A stretch of DNA of 64,000 nt from Isoetes taiwanensis (GCA_021234155.1 JAJEKV010000536.1:1-64000), one strand, 5' to 3'. Counted from the stretch's first letter, positions 35,067 through 45,981 are shown. Made by a program: numbers and translations. The notes: a model not told the origin generated them from the letters alone.

Positions 35067-35401
35067 ATTAGTTGTGGACGTGGTGGAATGAGTAGATGTA
35101 ATGTGGTTTGTAAAGGAACTAAAAGCACTATATATTCATGTTAATAAATGTAAGAGGAGTGTCAGACATTAGCTGGGGATAAGTACAAACAATAAATAAC
35201 ATGGGGCGAAATAGAATCTGTAGACGTAATGGAGTCCATCCAATTTAAGGTATTGCTTCGGGTTTTGTAGAAGATTGCAAATCTAACACAACCACCCCAA
35301 TTTTGGGTCCATGCTTAAAAACAATAGTAAAAGAAAAACCACATGTTGTTGTTCAAAAAACTTTACATGTGGTTATGTGGAGGTGTGGTTTATTAAAAAG
35401 A

Positions 35402-35942
35402 GATGTCATCGATTTGATAGCACATCGACATTCTTGCACAAGACGAGCATGCATGCATTGCATGCGTCGCATGCATGCATCGCATGCATTTTTATTATCA
35501 GGTTGGGGATCGCTACTTAGTAGAGTTCTTCATCCACGTTTCATCGGCGCTTTCTCATCTCTCAGCAGTATCCATGGCTTCTATTCTTGATCTCATGCGG
35601 AGGAGGGGCTTCTTCTTGCATGAGCTACTCTTTCTTGGCCATTCATATCCTTTCTAACCTCTTCTATCTTTGCCCTTTTGTCCAGCATAGGACAATCTTC
35701 AACCTTTCTCCTCGGATCTAGTATTTGAAGTTCTCTGGTATCGGGATGTTGTTGGTTTCATGTGAGTCGCAGTGCAAGAATGTCATCGATTCGCGTAGCG
35801 AATCGACATTCTCGCACAAGACGAGCATGCATACATTGCATGCATCGCATGCATGCATCGCATGCATTTTTAGGCCGTTCATCAGGTTGGGGATCGTTAC
35901 TTAGCAGAGTTTTTCATCGACGTTTCATCGGCGCCTTCTCTA
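35402..35942 (+). repeat. GCATGC-rich repeat block R2, two ~380-bp units
   Basis: The first unit is 35402-35778 and the second, truncated, is about 35779-35942. Each has GCATGCATGC alternation, TCAGGTTGGGGATCG and CATCGGCGC. The second unit begins with a 9-bp-stem hairpin TCGATTCGC-GTA-GCGAATCGA (35786-35806), extended outward by GAATG/CATTC. It is nearly identical to 25866-26404 in direct orientation. Confidence 0.9.
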
Positions 35943-36690
35943 CTTTCTGTTCTCGAGTTTTTTTCTAAGTCTTCTGTTGTAGTGGTGAGGCGATTTAGAA
36001 AGTGTTGTGCTGCAGACACGATCCCAGCTCGAATTCTCATGCCGACTCTGGTGGTGGGGGTTTAGATTGTGTAGGCTACGGTAGCCAGGGGAATTTGTGG
36101 CAGGAAAATGCTGGTGAGAAGACATGCCTGCTTGAAGTTAAGGGTTTAAGAGATGGCTAAAAGGGTTCTGGTGAGGCCATTGTGGCCTGGCAGTTCGATT
36201 CCTCCAACTCTGGTTTCTAGTGGTGACATTGTTAATTGTGGCCTTCCTAATCTTTTAACTTCTTTGTTGTTGTTTCCTGAGCAGCTGCAAAAGCAGATTT
36301 CGAGCCAAGATTTTGTGGCTGCTGCAGAGAAGCAGAGGTTTATAGCCCCTGACTACCAAGCCTTGGTTTGGGGAAGCGCTACTGCTAATTGCCAGAACTC
36401 GCAGCCTCTGCCTTACAAAGCCTCAGCTACAAAGCCAGTTTTCTTCGTACCTACCCACAAAGCCGAGCTGCCTGGCTGTTGATGCATCCGATTGCAAGGA
36501 GACAGACCAAAACTTTCATTGCTCTTGTTTTCTTACATTTTTGGACGTTTAAACCATTGGGTGTCATTGCTATGCGGTGCACCATTGGCTTGTGGAAGAG
36601 ATTTTAAGAAACAAAATAGGCTGGCCTTGGATATGGAAGATTCCATAATTCAAGTGCCAAAATAATAAAACATTAATTCTTCATGACCTT

Positions 36691-36840
36691 GGATAATATA
36701 TTATTATGAACTTAAAGATCACTCTAATCTCTACGTTGGATAATATATTATTGTGAACTTAAAGATCACTCTAATCTCTAGCTTTTACATATATTATTGT
36801 GAACTTAAAGATCACTCTAATCTCTAGCTTTTACATTTGT
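36691..36840 (+). repeat. Tandem repeat, ~46-52 bp unit, three copies
   Basis: The string ATATTATTGTGAACTTAAAG followed by ATCACTCTAATCTCTA recurs at about 36698, 36743 and 36791. Confidence 0.9.
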
Positions 36841-37078
36841 GCTCGCTAAAGCGTAGTTGAGTATGCAGTGGCACTTAAAGCTTGCTTTAGAACATATCTA
36901 TATTCATACGTTGTATATAGTTGCTACATCTTAAGCTTATTTCCATGCGGTAAAACAAAGTTGTCTTAACAGCAGGCTCAGACGTCATGAAACCTTGAGT
37001 CTTTTACAGTGATATATGAAAAATTGGGTATTCTCGTCTCATTTGCCACAACCCTACAGTATGATGCAAGAGCAGAAA

Positions 37079-37209
37079 TGAATTCCAAAGATGAGTTCAA
37101 AAGATAAAAACTTACAAATATTCAACAGGAGCAGGAGCAGAGTCGGTGAACCAAAAGAATGAATTGCCAAGATGAGTTCAAAAGACAAAAACATACAAAT
37201 ATTCAACAG
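37079..37209 (+). repeat. Tandem duplication, 80-bp period
   Basis: ATGAATTCCAAAGATGAG... through ATATTCAACAG at 37079-37128 is repeated at 37159-37209 with a few changes. A GGAGCAGGAGCAG spacer lies between. Confidence 0.9.
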
Positions 37210-38489
37210 TGCCCGCCGCGCTGAAAGATGAATATGCCATAGACCTGAATGATAATTGAAATGAAAATGGATTGCTTTCCATCCTACTACTCTTTTCACT
37301 TATACGTAATTCAAGTCTTTTGTCCAACCAAAAACGGCCTCAAATAATGTGGTGCTGGTCTTTGAATGATGACTGGCGACTATACTCGATGCAGTCAATT
37401 GCCCCAAACAAAAAGCAACAAATGTTGTAAACTTTCTATACAAATAGAATCTGTGGTGAAGCAAATGTTAGCCACTGAGAGCATAAAACAATCAAATTAA
37501 TATTGAATCGTCTTCAAGCACAAAATGCTTCCCCTTAAAAAAAAAGCCATAATGTTTGCCACCACTCTCATATTTGGTGCACAGTCAAAGCCATACCATG
37601 CCATTTCACCATTCCACGTTCCTAAGCATATTGACACAATACTATATCATACCTAACCTAATAAGCAGAGATCCTGGGTCTATTGGAGGTGCTTGTGTGA
37701 TGTCCTATAGCTGCCTGCTTCCGATCAGTTAGCCTACACAACAAAATGGAAAATATTAGGACAGATCAAAAGTACTCATTTACAAATCAACCAAGCAGAG
37801 CTCATATTTCAAATAATGGACTATGTAGAGTCAAGTCTTTTTTCAATTTTTTTTTTTCCAACGAAGCTGCTTCTAAAACAATCAATTTGCATGCATTCTA
37901 GTACAACAGACTTAGAAATAGACTGTCATATAATATTGTCTTAATCTCCTTCCTGTATAGGATCATATGTTTCATGAAAGAACCTTTTGATATGCCATAT
38001 CCCTCTCAAAATGCTACTGCCATCAAAATCCATTTACATGGTTAGCAAAACACTGCCTACTTGCAATAAGATCCACTGCCTACTTGCAAACATGGTAAGG
38101 AAATGCCATAGCTGTAAGTTTGTAAGACCAGGATATTGCTAAGCTGAAAATTAAAATACTGGAACAGACTAAATATTCTTTGCCTTGTCTTCATTAAAAG
38201 CCTGGGTATGGACATTCTATTGTTTACGTGGGTGTTTTGCAAATGCGATTTCGCAGTTGATAGAGGAAACAACAAATATGCAGGAAATGCCAGAAGAATT
38301 AGAGCTTTTGGAAAGCCAGTGCCTGAAATGCCAATGCAGATTTAGATTTTCCAGAAAACTCCATTAAACGTCAGCTTATTTCTTCTATCTACAGTATCAT
38401 CTATTCTACAGTATCTACTCCATTCTATCTTGCCACAGCCGGTAACCACAAATGCAAAGAAAGAACAACTTGAAAAGATTGTACCTGTT

Positions 38490-38967
38490 TCAGCGATTCC
38501 TCTGCGTTAAAGCCTGAAAGAAAAAATTTACAATAGTTTCTTACAGCGATGCAAAGATCCAATTTATGCACACATAAGAGGTCATCCGCATACCTGCTCG
38601 GCAGGGTTTTTCATTCCAAGAATATGAGGCTCTGTTGAAAAAACGGTGGGTTGTCTACAAACAAAGAAGAAAATGAAATAGATTCAATCTTTGGGCAAAG
38701 AACATGCACCAAAGAATTCTGAAAACAAACCTTAATCTCGAGAACAACCCAGGGCCGAACCGGTAAGCAAAAATCGAAGCACTTACCCTTATAAGCTTTA
38801 TCTAGCCGACTCTTTTTCGTAGCCGAATACTGCACCAAAAGGAGAAAAAAAGAAAGATGGTTGTAGCAAAACTGGCAGAAAGATGGATGGATTCAAACTC
38901 CAAAACCTTAATCATGGATGCATGGAGGAGATTGTCACCATGATCTCGCCATCGAGAATAACGCCTG
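38490..38967 (-). CDS. Possible small spliced gene, 3-prime exons, unknown product
   Basis: Four minus-strand exons fit one frame: 38967-38907, 38829-38787, 38631-38594 and 38513-38490, each bounded by GT and AG. The reading crosses three introns without a stop: DNLLHASMIK, YSATKKSRLDKAYK, EPHILGMKNPAEQ, ALTQRNR, then TGA. Phase agreement at three junctions is better than expected by chance but the exons are short. The region could be the 3-prime end of a gene starting further right, or a peptide beginning at the internal Met. I do not recognise the family; the product would be basic and soluble. Confidence 0.3.
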
Positions 38968-41281
38968 CTAGAAGAAAAAAAAATGAAGCTTTTGCCCGAA
39001 AACTCAAAAATCAGAACATTTGCGGGAAAAAAGCGTAGCGCCTACAAGAAAACTTAGTAAAGACACAATTTAAATAAGTAGATAACTACAAAAAAAGGGT
39101 CCAAAATAACTCATAGTCTTAGTAAATATTAATATATGTCACATTGACATATTGCCATTGCCAATGCAAGAATTAAGGGAAAACACGTTAAAAATCGAAA
39201 ATCTTTTCGCAAAAAGAAAAAGTTGTCTATTCAAAAAATGGAAATCAATATGTTCAAGAGACGAAATGTCTCGAAATTCCTCTGTGTTGAGTGGGCTCTA
39301 AAGCTGATTAGCCGAATTGGTCCGATTTAGATCAAACTGCATATCAAATTGCATGCAGATGAAGAAGCTCAACACTGGGCGGGAAAGAAAAGGAAATACG
39401 GAAAGGGAAATTCTATTTTTTCTACATTTACTAACAAATAAAATTGTAAAAATATATAAAGTAAGCAATACTAACAAATAAAATTGTAAAAATATATAAT
39501 GTAATCAATAATTTTTTTTTTTCATAATCATGGCCATTCTATTGAAGGGCAACTTTTTCCTAAGCTTTTCTATTGAATGGTAAAAAACTTTCCTTGCCAT
39601 TCTTAAGAAGGTCTGAAAAATTTTAGCCATTCTTTGCATGGCTAAGACCCCAAGAATGATACCGAACATTTCAAATTTAAGGCTTGGCTATGTAGATGAC
39701 TCGACCTCACCAAAAACAGAACGATATTGGCTTCCCAACTTATGGGGTAGAATGTTGTGTCATACTTCAACATGAAAATATCAACTTCCTAAAGAAATGA
39801 GCATGACATACACATTACATCATGAGTCAATATAAGACAGACACAAAATCCATTGCTAATAACTTAAAAAGCACCTTCAATTGAGCTAATTCCATTGCTG
39901 ATAGCCATTTAATGACCATTTGGAACATGAATTCAGGCGTTGTATTGCAGATTCTATTCCTAATTCCCTTCTTGGAACACTAATTATGCTCTCTTTCAGC
40001 CAGTAAGAAGATTCTTCAGCAGTTAGGGAGCTCGCCTTTGTTTATTATAACTTCTTCATTTACAAGATAAGAACGACGCATGTAGAAAAGCAAGGAGTTT
40101 TTGTATGGAAATCTATATATGTGTAACCTCCATAAGGTGCAAGGAATAAGAAATCCAGAAGCTTGAGTCTCCAAGGGAGTTCACAACATCCTTCTTGTAA
40201 GGAGATGCTCTGCTATTCTATTTCCAGAATTCCGCAATGCTTTGCTTGCAAGTAGGGGTGAGAGAATCCCACCTCATCTTCCCTCCTGGGGTTTAACCTT
40301 TATCATACTACGTGCTCAGTGTCGGGTCATGAGCTCGAAGTAGTAAGAGACTTGACTGTACAATGTACCACCACTCGCGCAAAAGTCCAGCCAAAATTCC
40401 ACAATCATTTCTAACGGTTCATTTGATTAATTAGATTAATGGAACTTTTGGAATCCAAGACCCCTGCTTACCTTTCCTTCCTCTCACGTAAATTTGGAGC
40501 ACCCCATATGCTTACTTTGCATAAGCTTGCAAAAATATTGAGATCTCCCTATGCTCATGCCTGAGGACTTTAAAATCCAAGACTTCTATATGCTTAACTT
40601 TGAAATCCAAGACCCATATGCTTACCTTGCCTGCTTCTCAAGTAAATTTGGAGCACCCCATATGCTTACCTTGCATAGACTTGCAAAAAAATGAGATCTC
40701 CCTATGCTCATGCCTGAGGACTTTGAAATCCAAGACCCCCATATGCTTACCTTGCCTGCTTCTCAAGTAAGTTTGGAGCACCCCATAATTTTGCACATCT
40801 CGAAAAGAAAAGAAAAAAAAAAAAAAAGAAGAAAAAAGAAAAAAAGAAAGAAAGAAAGGGAAGAAGCAGTCTTGGCCTTTCGTTCAGACTATACATCAAA
40901 GTGATCTACTACAATGGCATCGATTCGAGCCATCGGATTGGCATTCTACGGAGGGACGAGTTATCTTTATATATACTCTCAAATCGGTTAGATGGTTATC
41001 GGCATCTTCTCACAGCAACATTCCTTCTTTGACCTCTGGTTTGTTTTCTGTAACCTTGTTTTTTATTGTTTCCTCATCAACTTATTGAAGGTATTAGATT
41101 AATGGAACTTTTTGGATATATTATTTTTCTGTCACTCATCTTAGCCAGTAGAGATTTCTTGTAGCCCTACCAACAATACTTATGGAAGTTTCGGGATTCC
41201 AAATTTACTCCAAATACATTCAAGGTTAAATTTTGCTAAATCCAATTTACAGACTTAAATATTCAGTAGTGTGCAGCTCAT
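38968..41281. other. Intergenic, AT-rich with repeats
   Basis: It holds a 40-bp tandem duplication at about 39430-39505 (ACTAACAAATAAAATTGTAA twice), the 154-bp array listed below and a purine-only tract at about 40801-40864. No gene is recognised. Confidence 0.5.
40445..40790 (+). repeat. Tandem array, ~154-bp and ~125-bp units
   Basis: GCACCCCATATGCTTAC starts at 40499 and 40653, and a third partial copy (GCACCCCATAA) starts at 40778. The unit also includes GAGATCTCCCTATGCTCATG and GAAATCCAAGACC. The last copy runs into an A/G-rich tract. Confidence 0.9.
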
Positions 41282-42923
41282 TTAAGGAATTCGGCAACAT
41301 TCATGGGCATCTACATAATAAGAACTATTCTCATAGGAGAATTTGACACCAATTATAGTATCAACATCATCCAAAGTTATAACATACTCACTTACCATCC
41401 ATCTATCTTCATCTGATCCCTCATATGTCTGATCCCTCACTATGCAAACCTTGCCATCAGGGTAACGCCGTAGCCAAGATACCAGCACAACACCGCAAAA
41501 TCCAGTCAATGTAAACTGCACATGTAGTTTTTCGTCTACTATTGGGATACCTTCAAGCCTTGGCTGTAGTCCGATATCATTCTGATTTGCTTCCTTATTA
41601 GATAACTGACAGATTGAGTCTTTGATTTCTTCATAGGGAGTATTTGTCAATAGTTCTTCTATAACAAGCCAAAGCTCCTGGCATATCTCCTCAAAGGAGG
41701 GCCGTTCCGAGGCAGTTTTACTATGAGAACGATGAATCAAGTTATCCAAACTTTGGGGCACCTGAGTTTCAGTTAGAAACTCAGAACAAGTAATCCCAAA
41801 GCTATAGACATCTACATTTCGTGTGTAATACCCTTCCTCAACCCCATTACATAATAGTTCAGGGGCCATGTACCTTTTTGTGCCTATATTCAAAGTATTA
41901 CAGTTTTGTGTCCCAAATTCAGCTTTGACATGTACCAAAATCAGCAACCTTTACTAAATGATTCTGATCATCTCTGCTCCTCACTAAAACATTCTCTGGT
42001 TTGAGGTCACGATGGATCACATTGTTTTTATGCAAGTGCCTCATTCCCTTGGCTATTTGAAGCATCATATCAGTTAGCTGTGGCAAAGGAAATGGACAGT
42101 TACTTTTCTCATTCTTCAGCTGGTTCAGATTTTTCTGCATGAGCTCCAGGACAAGGACCTTTTGCCTCCTTTCAGTTTCAGAATGACCTAATACTTTTAA
42201 GATATGGGAGGAGTCCAAAGCTTGTAATTTGGAGGGCACATCTATTTCTTGTTGCAACTGGCCTCCTTCATAATGAAAAATTTTCACTGCTACTTCTAAT
42301 CCATGCCAAGTTGCTGCATACACTGTTCCAAAAGATCCAGCACCCAAAGGTCTAATTTCTGGGATATTCAAGTCATCATAGAGGATCTTATATGGAGAAG
42401 AGCGAGCAGTATTATTTTGAGAGGAAACAACATCTAATGTTGTCAGTAGAAGATCAGTATCGCTCTCTATGGAACGGTGAAGATCTTTCCAAATTGACAA
42501 TTTAGGAGACTGGGGATTGTAGATCAACCTATTCATCATATGCACATATCTTATAAAATCGTCAATAATCTCAGCAAACTCACCTGAACTTGGTATTGCA
42601 ACTGCGCTATGATGGCTTGTTCGATTGGTACAACAACATTTACCAAGATGAAGAGCCGATTTGAGAACAGTAACCAGGTGCCATCCCACCGACTCTGCCT
42701 TATCAGACTTGTTTTCGATTTCTTGAGCGAACACTCCCGTCCACAGGTTTAGATACCGTGATGTGTTGTCTGCTAGAAGTTTAAGCACAATAACTCTCCC
42801 ATCTGCTGCTTTTAAGCTACTGATCTGATTTTTAACACTAAGGATGATAGTTATCCAATTATCATCAAGGGAGGATGGCCATAACCTTATAATGAATCGC
42901 CTCATTGTTGCAAGCATATCCAT
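41282..42923 (-). pseudogene. DUF1221-type protein kinase with a single-base frameshift
   Basis: Start ATG 42923; the frame is open further upstream without ATG. Residues ~1-170 are a helical N-terminal region like DUF1221. The kinase domain follows: GAGSFGTVY (~194-202), VAVK with the ATP-binding Lys (~214), HRDLKPENV (~304) and VADFG (~326-330). Just after DFG an extra base near 41930 shifts the frame. With one base fewer it would read DFGTVKAEFGTQ and continue IGTKRYMAPELL, DVYSFGI and SERPSFEEICQELW. A C-terminal ~110-residue domain ends at 41282. All catalytic residues are present, so this is either a recent pseudogene or a sequencing error. DUF1221/MLKL-like kinases are known in plants. 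It is divergent from, and related to, the gene at 43303. Confidence 0.85.
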
Positions 42924-43302
42924 TTTTGTCAGATCTACAAGAGTGTACAGTAAGCAAGAGCTGATTAGCCATTCCTTCAAATTATAAGATATGGACAGCT
43001 GATTACAGCTGTCTAAAAGAGTTGAACATCTCTAAAAGAGTTGCTGGTGACAGTGGGACCGCGATTAAAAATGCTAAATTCTTGAAAAACCCGCGTATTT
43101 TATGTGGTTCAAAAATGACACCGAGGAAACCGTGGATAAGGCCACGAATAGGTTGTGAATATCCAACTAAAAGAGTTGACTTAGACAGCTGTAACCCGCA
43201 AGAGCATTCCTTGGAATCTTAAGCCGTCGTATTTTCCTGGTAATTTCAACATTGGAATTTGGAATAAGAACGATTAGGAAGCATTTTTGTTTGTTAAAAT
43301 TC
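42924..43302. promoter_or_regulatory. Shared divergent promoter between kinase and pseudokinase
   Basis: Only 379 bases separate the two start codons, which point outward, so both genes must be controlled from here. A perfect 12-bp inverted repeat, ACAGCTGTCTAA (43005-43016) and TTAGACAGCTGT (43181-43192), lies inside. The direct string AAAAGAGTTG occurs three times (about 43016, 43034 and 43169). No clear TATA box is seen. Whether the repeats bind a regulator is inference. Confidence 0.5.
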
Positions 43303-44853
43303 ATGGCCGCTTCAAAAAATTGGATCTCTTGTATCCTGGATCTGGGAAAGCAGATCACTGAAGTAGAAACAAACGATACACGGTTTTTGGCTCTCCATTT
43401 CCTTGCAGACTATGTTGTGCAATATGTGGAGTGGTGGACTACCCAGTTTGATGAACAACTGAAAGTGAAGCCTGAAGAGGCGGCCGCAGTTGGACGGTGG
43501 CTTGCTGCGGTTTTGGATATGGTCCTCGAGCTCTGTAACGCAGAAGCAAACCCAAGTAAAATTGAAGGTGAGTCTATGATGCCAAGTCAAGGTGAATTCT
43601 TAGAATGTGTTAATCATCTTAGAACGTATACACAAATGATGAATCGTCTCATAAGACGCCTTCTTCCATGTCATGATAAGAAATTATTTATTCTTCAACG
43701 TCTACAGCATAAGGTGGAAGTTGATTGTAGCCTTCTGCACGAGATTATAGAAAATGGGTTCGAAGGACATAAGTCTCAGCCAGTGCTTCACAGAGTTGCC
43801 TGGGAAGATATACACGTAAACCATGCATGTTCATTCGATATTAAAAGGACTAGCCCAAAGCAAATCTCTACGTATTCAGAGATTTATAAAGCTGAATGGC
43901 ATGGGTTACCTGTTCTGCTGGAGGAAAACAGTGCCAGTCTAGAGGAGCTAATGAAGTATCAACATTGTGATTCGTCTCACGTCATGCGACTGATTGGCCA
44001 CTCCGCAAATAAAGATGGAACAAAGTTCGTTATTATGGAGCATATGGACGGAAGCTTTGGCGATCTTTCCTTTAGAAGGCTTCCTTTGGCAGAAGCAATT
44101 GACATCGTGATACAAGTTACAAAAATGACACAGCACCTCTTCCATCGTGATCGAGTACTTTGTAATTCTGTAATTCGTGGTTTAAATTGGTTTTCTGCAA
44201 GTTCCGTTTGCTTCAGAGTTAGAGCTAACGGGACGTACTCAGTAAAGGCAGTGCCTTTCGTTTCGGACCATGAGAAACGGTCAGAAACTGTCTCAGTAAA
44301 GGCAGTGCATCATGGCTTTCAGAAGAGGTTCCCTATGCTTCTCAGAAAACGCGTTTGCAGTTTCCTTATGGCTGCAATCAAAGCGAGGCCGGAACAGGAA
44401 GTACCCGCAAGTCTTCCGATAGTATTGGATAGCTTAAATCGTTTCTCTCAACGTATGGAGTTTGAAAGTATTTGTCAACAACTGTGGGTTGTGATGGAAG
44501 AAGTATTGACAGGGTACTTTGATGCTGCAAAACTCAAACGCCTGCTTCCCGACTCTTATTTGCCAAGAGACCCACTCTCTCTCATTGAACAACCATTTTC
44601 TAAAATGGCAAGTACTAAGATTGCCTCAAATCTCATATCTCAATTTCCTGAAGACCCGCTACCTCTCACTGAAAAAACATTGTCTAAAATTGCAATTACT
44701 AGGGTTGCCACAAATCTCATATCTCTTCCCAAAGATTTGGCAAGTGGTGCTGAATTGCCAAAAGACCCACTCCCTCTTGTTGAAGAACCATCTTCCAAAA
44801 AGATGAAAACAGAGCATCATTTGAATACTAGCACTAGCCTGCCAAAAAGATGA
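43303..44853 (+). CDS. DUF1221-type pseudokinase
   Basis: Intronless, 516 residues from ATG 43303. The N-terminal ~170 residues align with the neighbouring kinase: helical, with SQGEFLECVNHLRTYTQMMN against SSGEFAEIIDDFIRYVHMMN. The kinase-like part has lost the glycine loop, the VAVK lysine (PVLLEEN instead) and DFG; the HRD region reads FHRDRVLCNSVIRG, without the catalytic Asp/Lys context. It ends with FESICQQLWVVMEEVL, the family C-lobe end. A C-terminal tail follows with three imperfect repeats around PEDPLPLTEK / PKDPLPLVEE and a basic KKMKTEHH end. It is probably a signalling scaffold or switch protein rather than an enzyme. It is related to the plant kinase family that includes MLKL-like proteins; any cell-death role is inference. 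Confidence 0.85.
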   Translation: MAASKNWISCILDLGKQITEVETNDTRFLALHFLADYVVQYVEWWTTQFDEQLKVKPEEAAAVGRWLAAVLDMVLELCNAEANPSKIEGESMMPSQGEFLECVNHLRTYTQMMNRLIRRLLPCHDKKLFILQRLQHKVEVDCSLLHEIIENGFEGHKSQPVLHRVAWEDIHVNHACSFDIKRTSPKQISTYSEIYKAEWHGLPVLLEENSASLEELMKYQHCDSSHVMRLIGHSANKDGTKFVIMEHMDGSFGDLSFRRLPLAEAIDIVIQVTKMTQHLFHRDRVLCNSVIRGLNWFSASSVCFRVRANGTYSVKAVPFVSDHEKRSETVSVKAVHHGFQKRFPMLLRKRVCSFLMAAIKARPEQEVPASLPIVLDSLNRFSQRMEFESICQQLWVVMEEVLTGYFDAAKLKRLLPDSYLPRDPLSLIEQPFSKMASTKIASNLISQFPEDPLPLTEKTLSKIAITRVATNLISLPKDLASGAELPKDPLPLVEEPSSKKMKTEHHLNTSTSLPKR

Positions 44854-45981
44854 CCAGATTCCACTAACCAGGAAGTTTCTTGACTTGTTTAGCAAAAACT
44901 AGCAGCCTGTTGCTGATAAATCTGGGCTAAACTGCCATAATGGGCATTCCATATTGCAGCTTCGGCACTTTGAAAATCATAATTTGGAAATCACACTTTT
45001 GTTTATCCAGCTGGCAGTTTTTTTTGCAACTCCTGGGCAAGATCCCTGTCAGTTGAAAATTTCTGATATCTGACTCCACTTAAGAAATTCCACTCCAAAT
45101 TTCTGACTTAAGCAGCTAGAGTGATCACTTTGAAACTTGAATACACATGGATCGGTCTTATAAGCATTTTAAACTGCAGAAACATGCCGGTTTTGTATGG
45201 GGGGCCAAATCACAGTTGATCTAGATGATGACGAAAAAGATGTCTCGAAATGCATAAACTATGAAAGAGAAGGTTCTATGACCTGTACAATTTGCCAAGG
45301 TTCTGGTCTCCAACCTAGATATTATTTGGACCGCAGGTAAGCGTCTTCCCTGAAATCAGAACCTAGAGCTCAGTGTTTGTTTGTATTATTCATGTAAAAT
45401 GCAAGATGAAATTAGTAGACTGAGTTCCATGTCCACCTTTCAGGGAATCCACCTTCTACTGATTGCTTTGCATGGTACAGAGAATAAAACCGCTCTGTAA
45501 GTCAAGATCGCTCCACACATGGCTGAAACCGGTGTAAAAATGACGGAATGAAGATGAAAAACCTGATATCCATCGCCACTCTGCTCGAAAACATTGCCCT
45601 GGGCGCCATTTTTTCCTGTCCTGAATTGTTCATTTGAATAACACAATCTAAATCATGATAAAGAACAACGACAAAATTTATGATATCAGAGCGAGGTGTG
45701 CAACGGGACTTACCAGTCTGTGCAATGGAGCTTACCACAGGATATGTAGATTGCTTCAACATGCAGCCATTCAAGCCTCTGATAAGCCACATCGATAGAA
45801 AATGGAAAAACCACAATATTGCATACAAGAGAAGAGTGGCATCATAGGAGCACCGCAAAGTAAACACCTGAAAACTTAGAAGAGAAAGATTTTTCCCTAA
45901 AACTAACGGCCCTAAAAATCATCTCATGGTATGGAATGGAGGGAAGAAAGAAGGCGGGCAAAAAAAAAATGTAACGCCCTA
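44854..45981. other. 3-prime flank of the pseudokinase, then possible exons
   Basis: 44854-45109 is duplicated at 49600-49857, so it is probably the pseudokinase 3-prime UTR. At about 45213-45338 (plus) a coding-like reading CTICQGSGLQPRYYLDRR ends at a GTAAGC donor and has a DnaJ-type CxxCxGSG cluster. On the minus strand 45866-45711 reads YAILWFFHFLSMWLIRGLNG, one hydrophobic segment, ending at GTAAGT. Neither can be tied to a gene. Confidence 0.3.

Larger units (their letters stand above)
30489..35385 (-). repeat. Right arm of the ~4.9 kb inverted repeat
   Basis: Reverse complement of 18981-23858. It carries, from right to left on the minus strand, the Helitron 3-prime end, the unassigned interior and the first ~2.2 kb of the LINE. 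Its outer end runs through 27 further bases into the GCATGC-rich block R2. That is probably the original order, because the left arm joins LINE sequence instead. Its inner end is cut into PPR sequence at 30489. Confidence 0.93.
35943..38489. other. Unassigned sequence with tandem repeats
   Basis: A plus-strand frame at 36153-36482 (109 codons) starts with ATG and is coding-like (AKRVLVRPLWPGSSIPP) but unrecognised. Two tandem arrays are listed separately. The stretch 37300-38450 shows no feature I can support. Confidence 0.35.

Noticed and set aside
40801-40904. Lys/Glu-rich frame over the purine tract as a protein
   Set aside because: It is translation of low-complexity AAG/AAA sequence.
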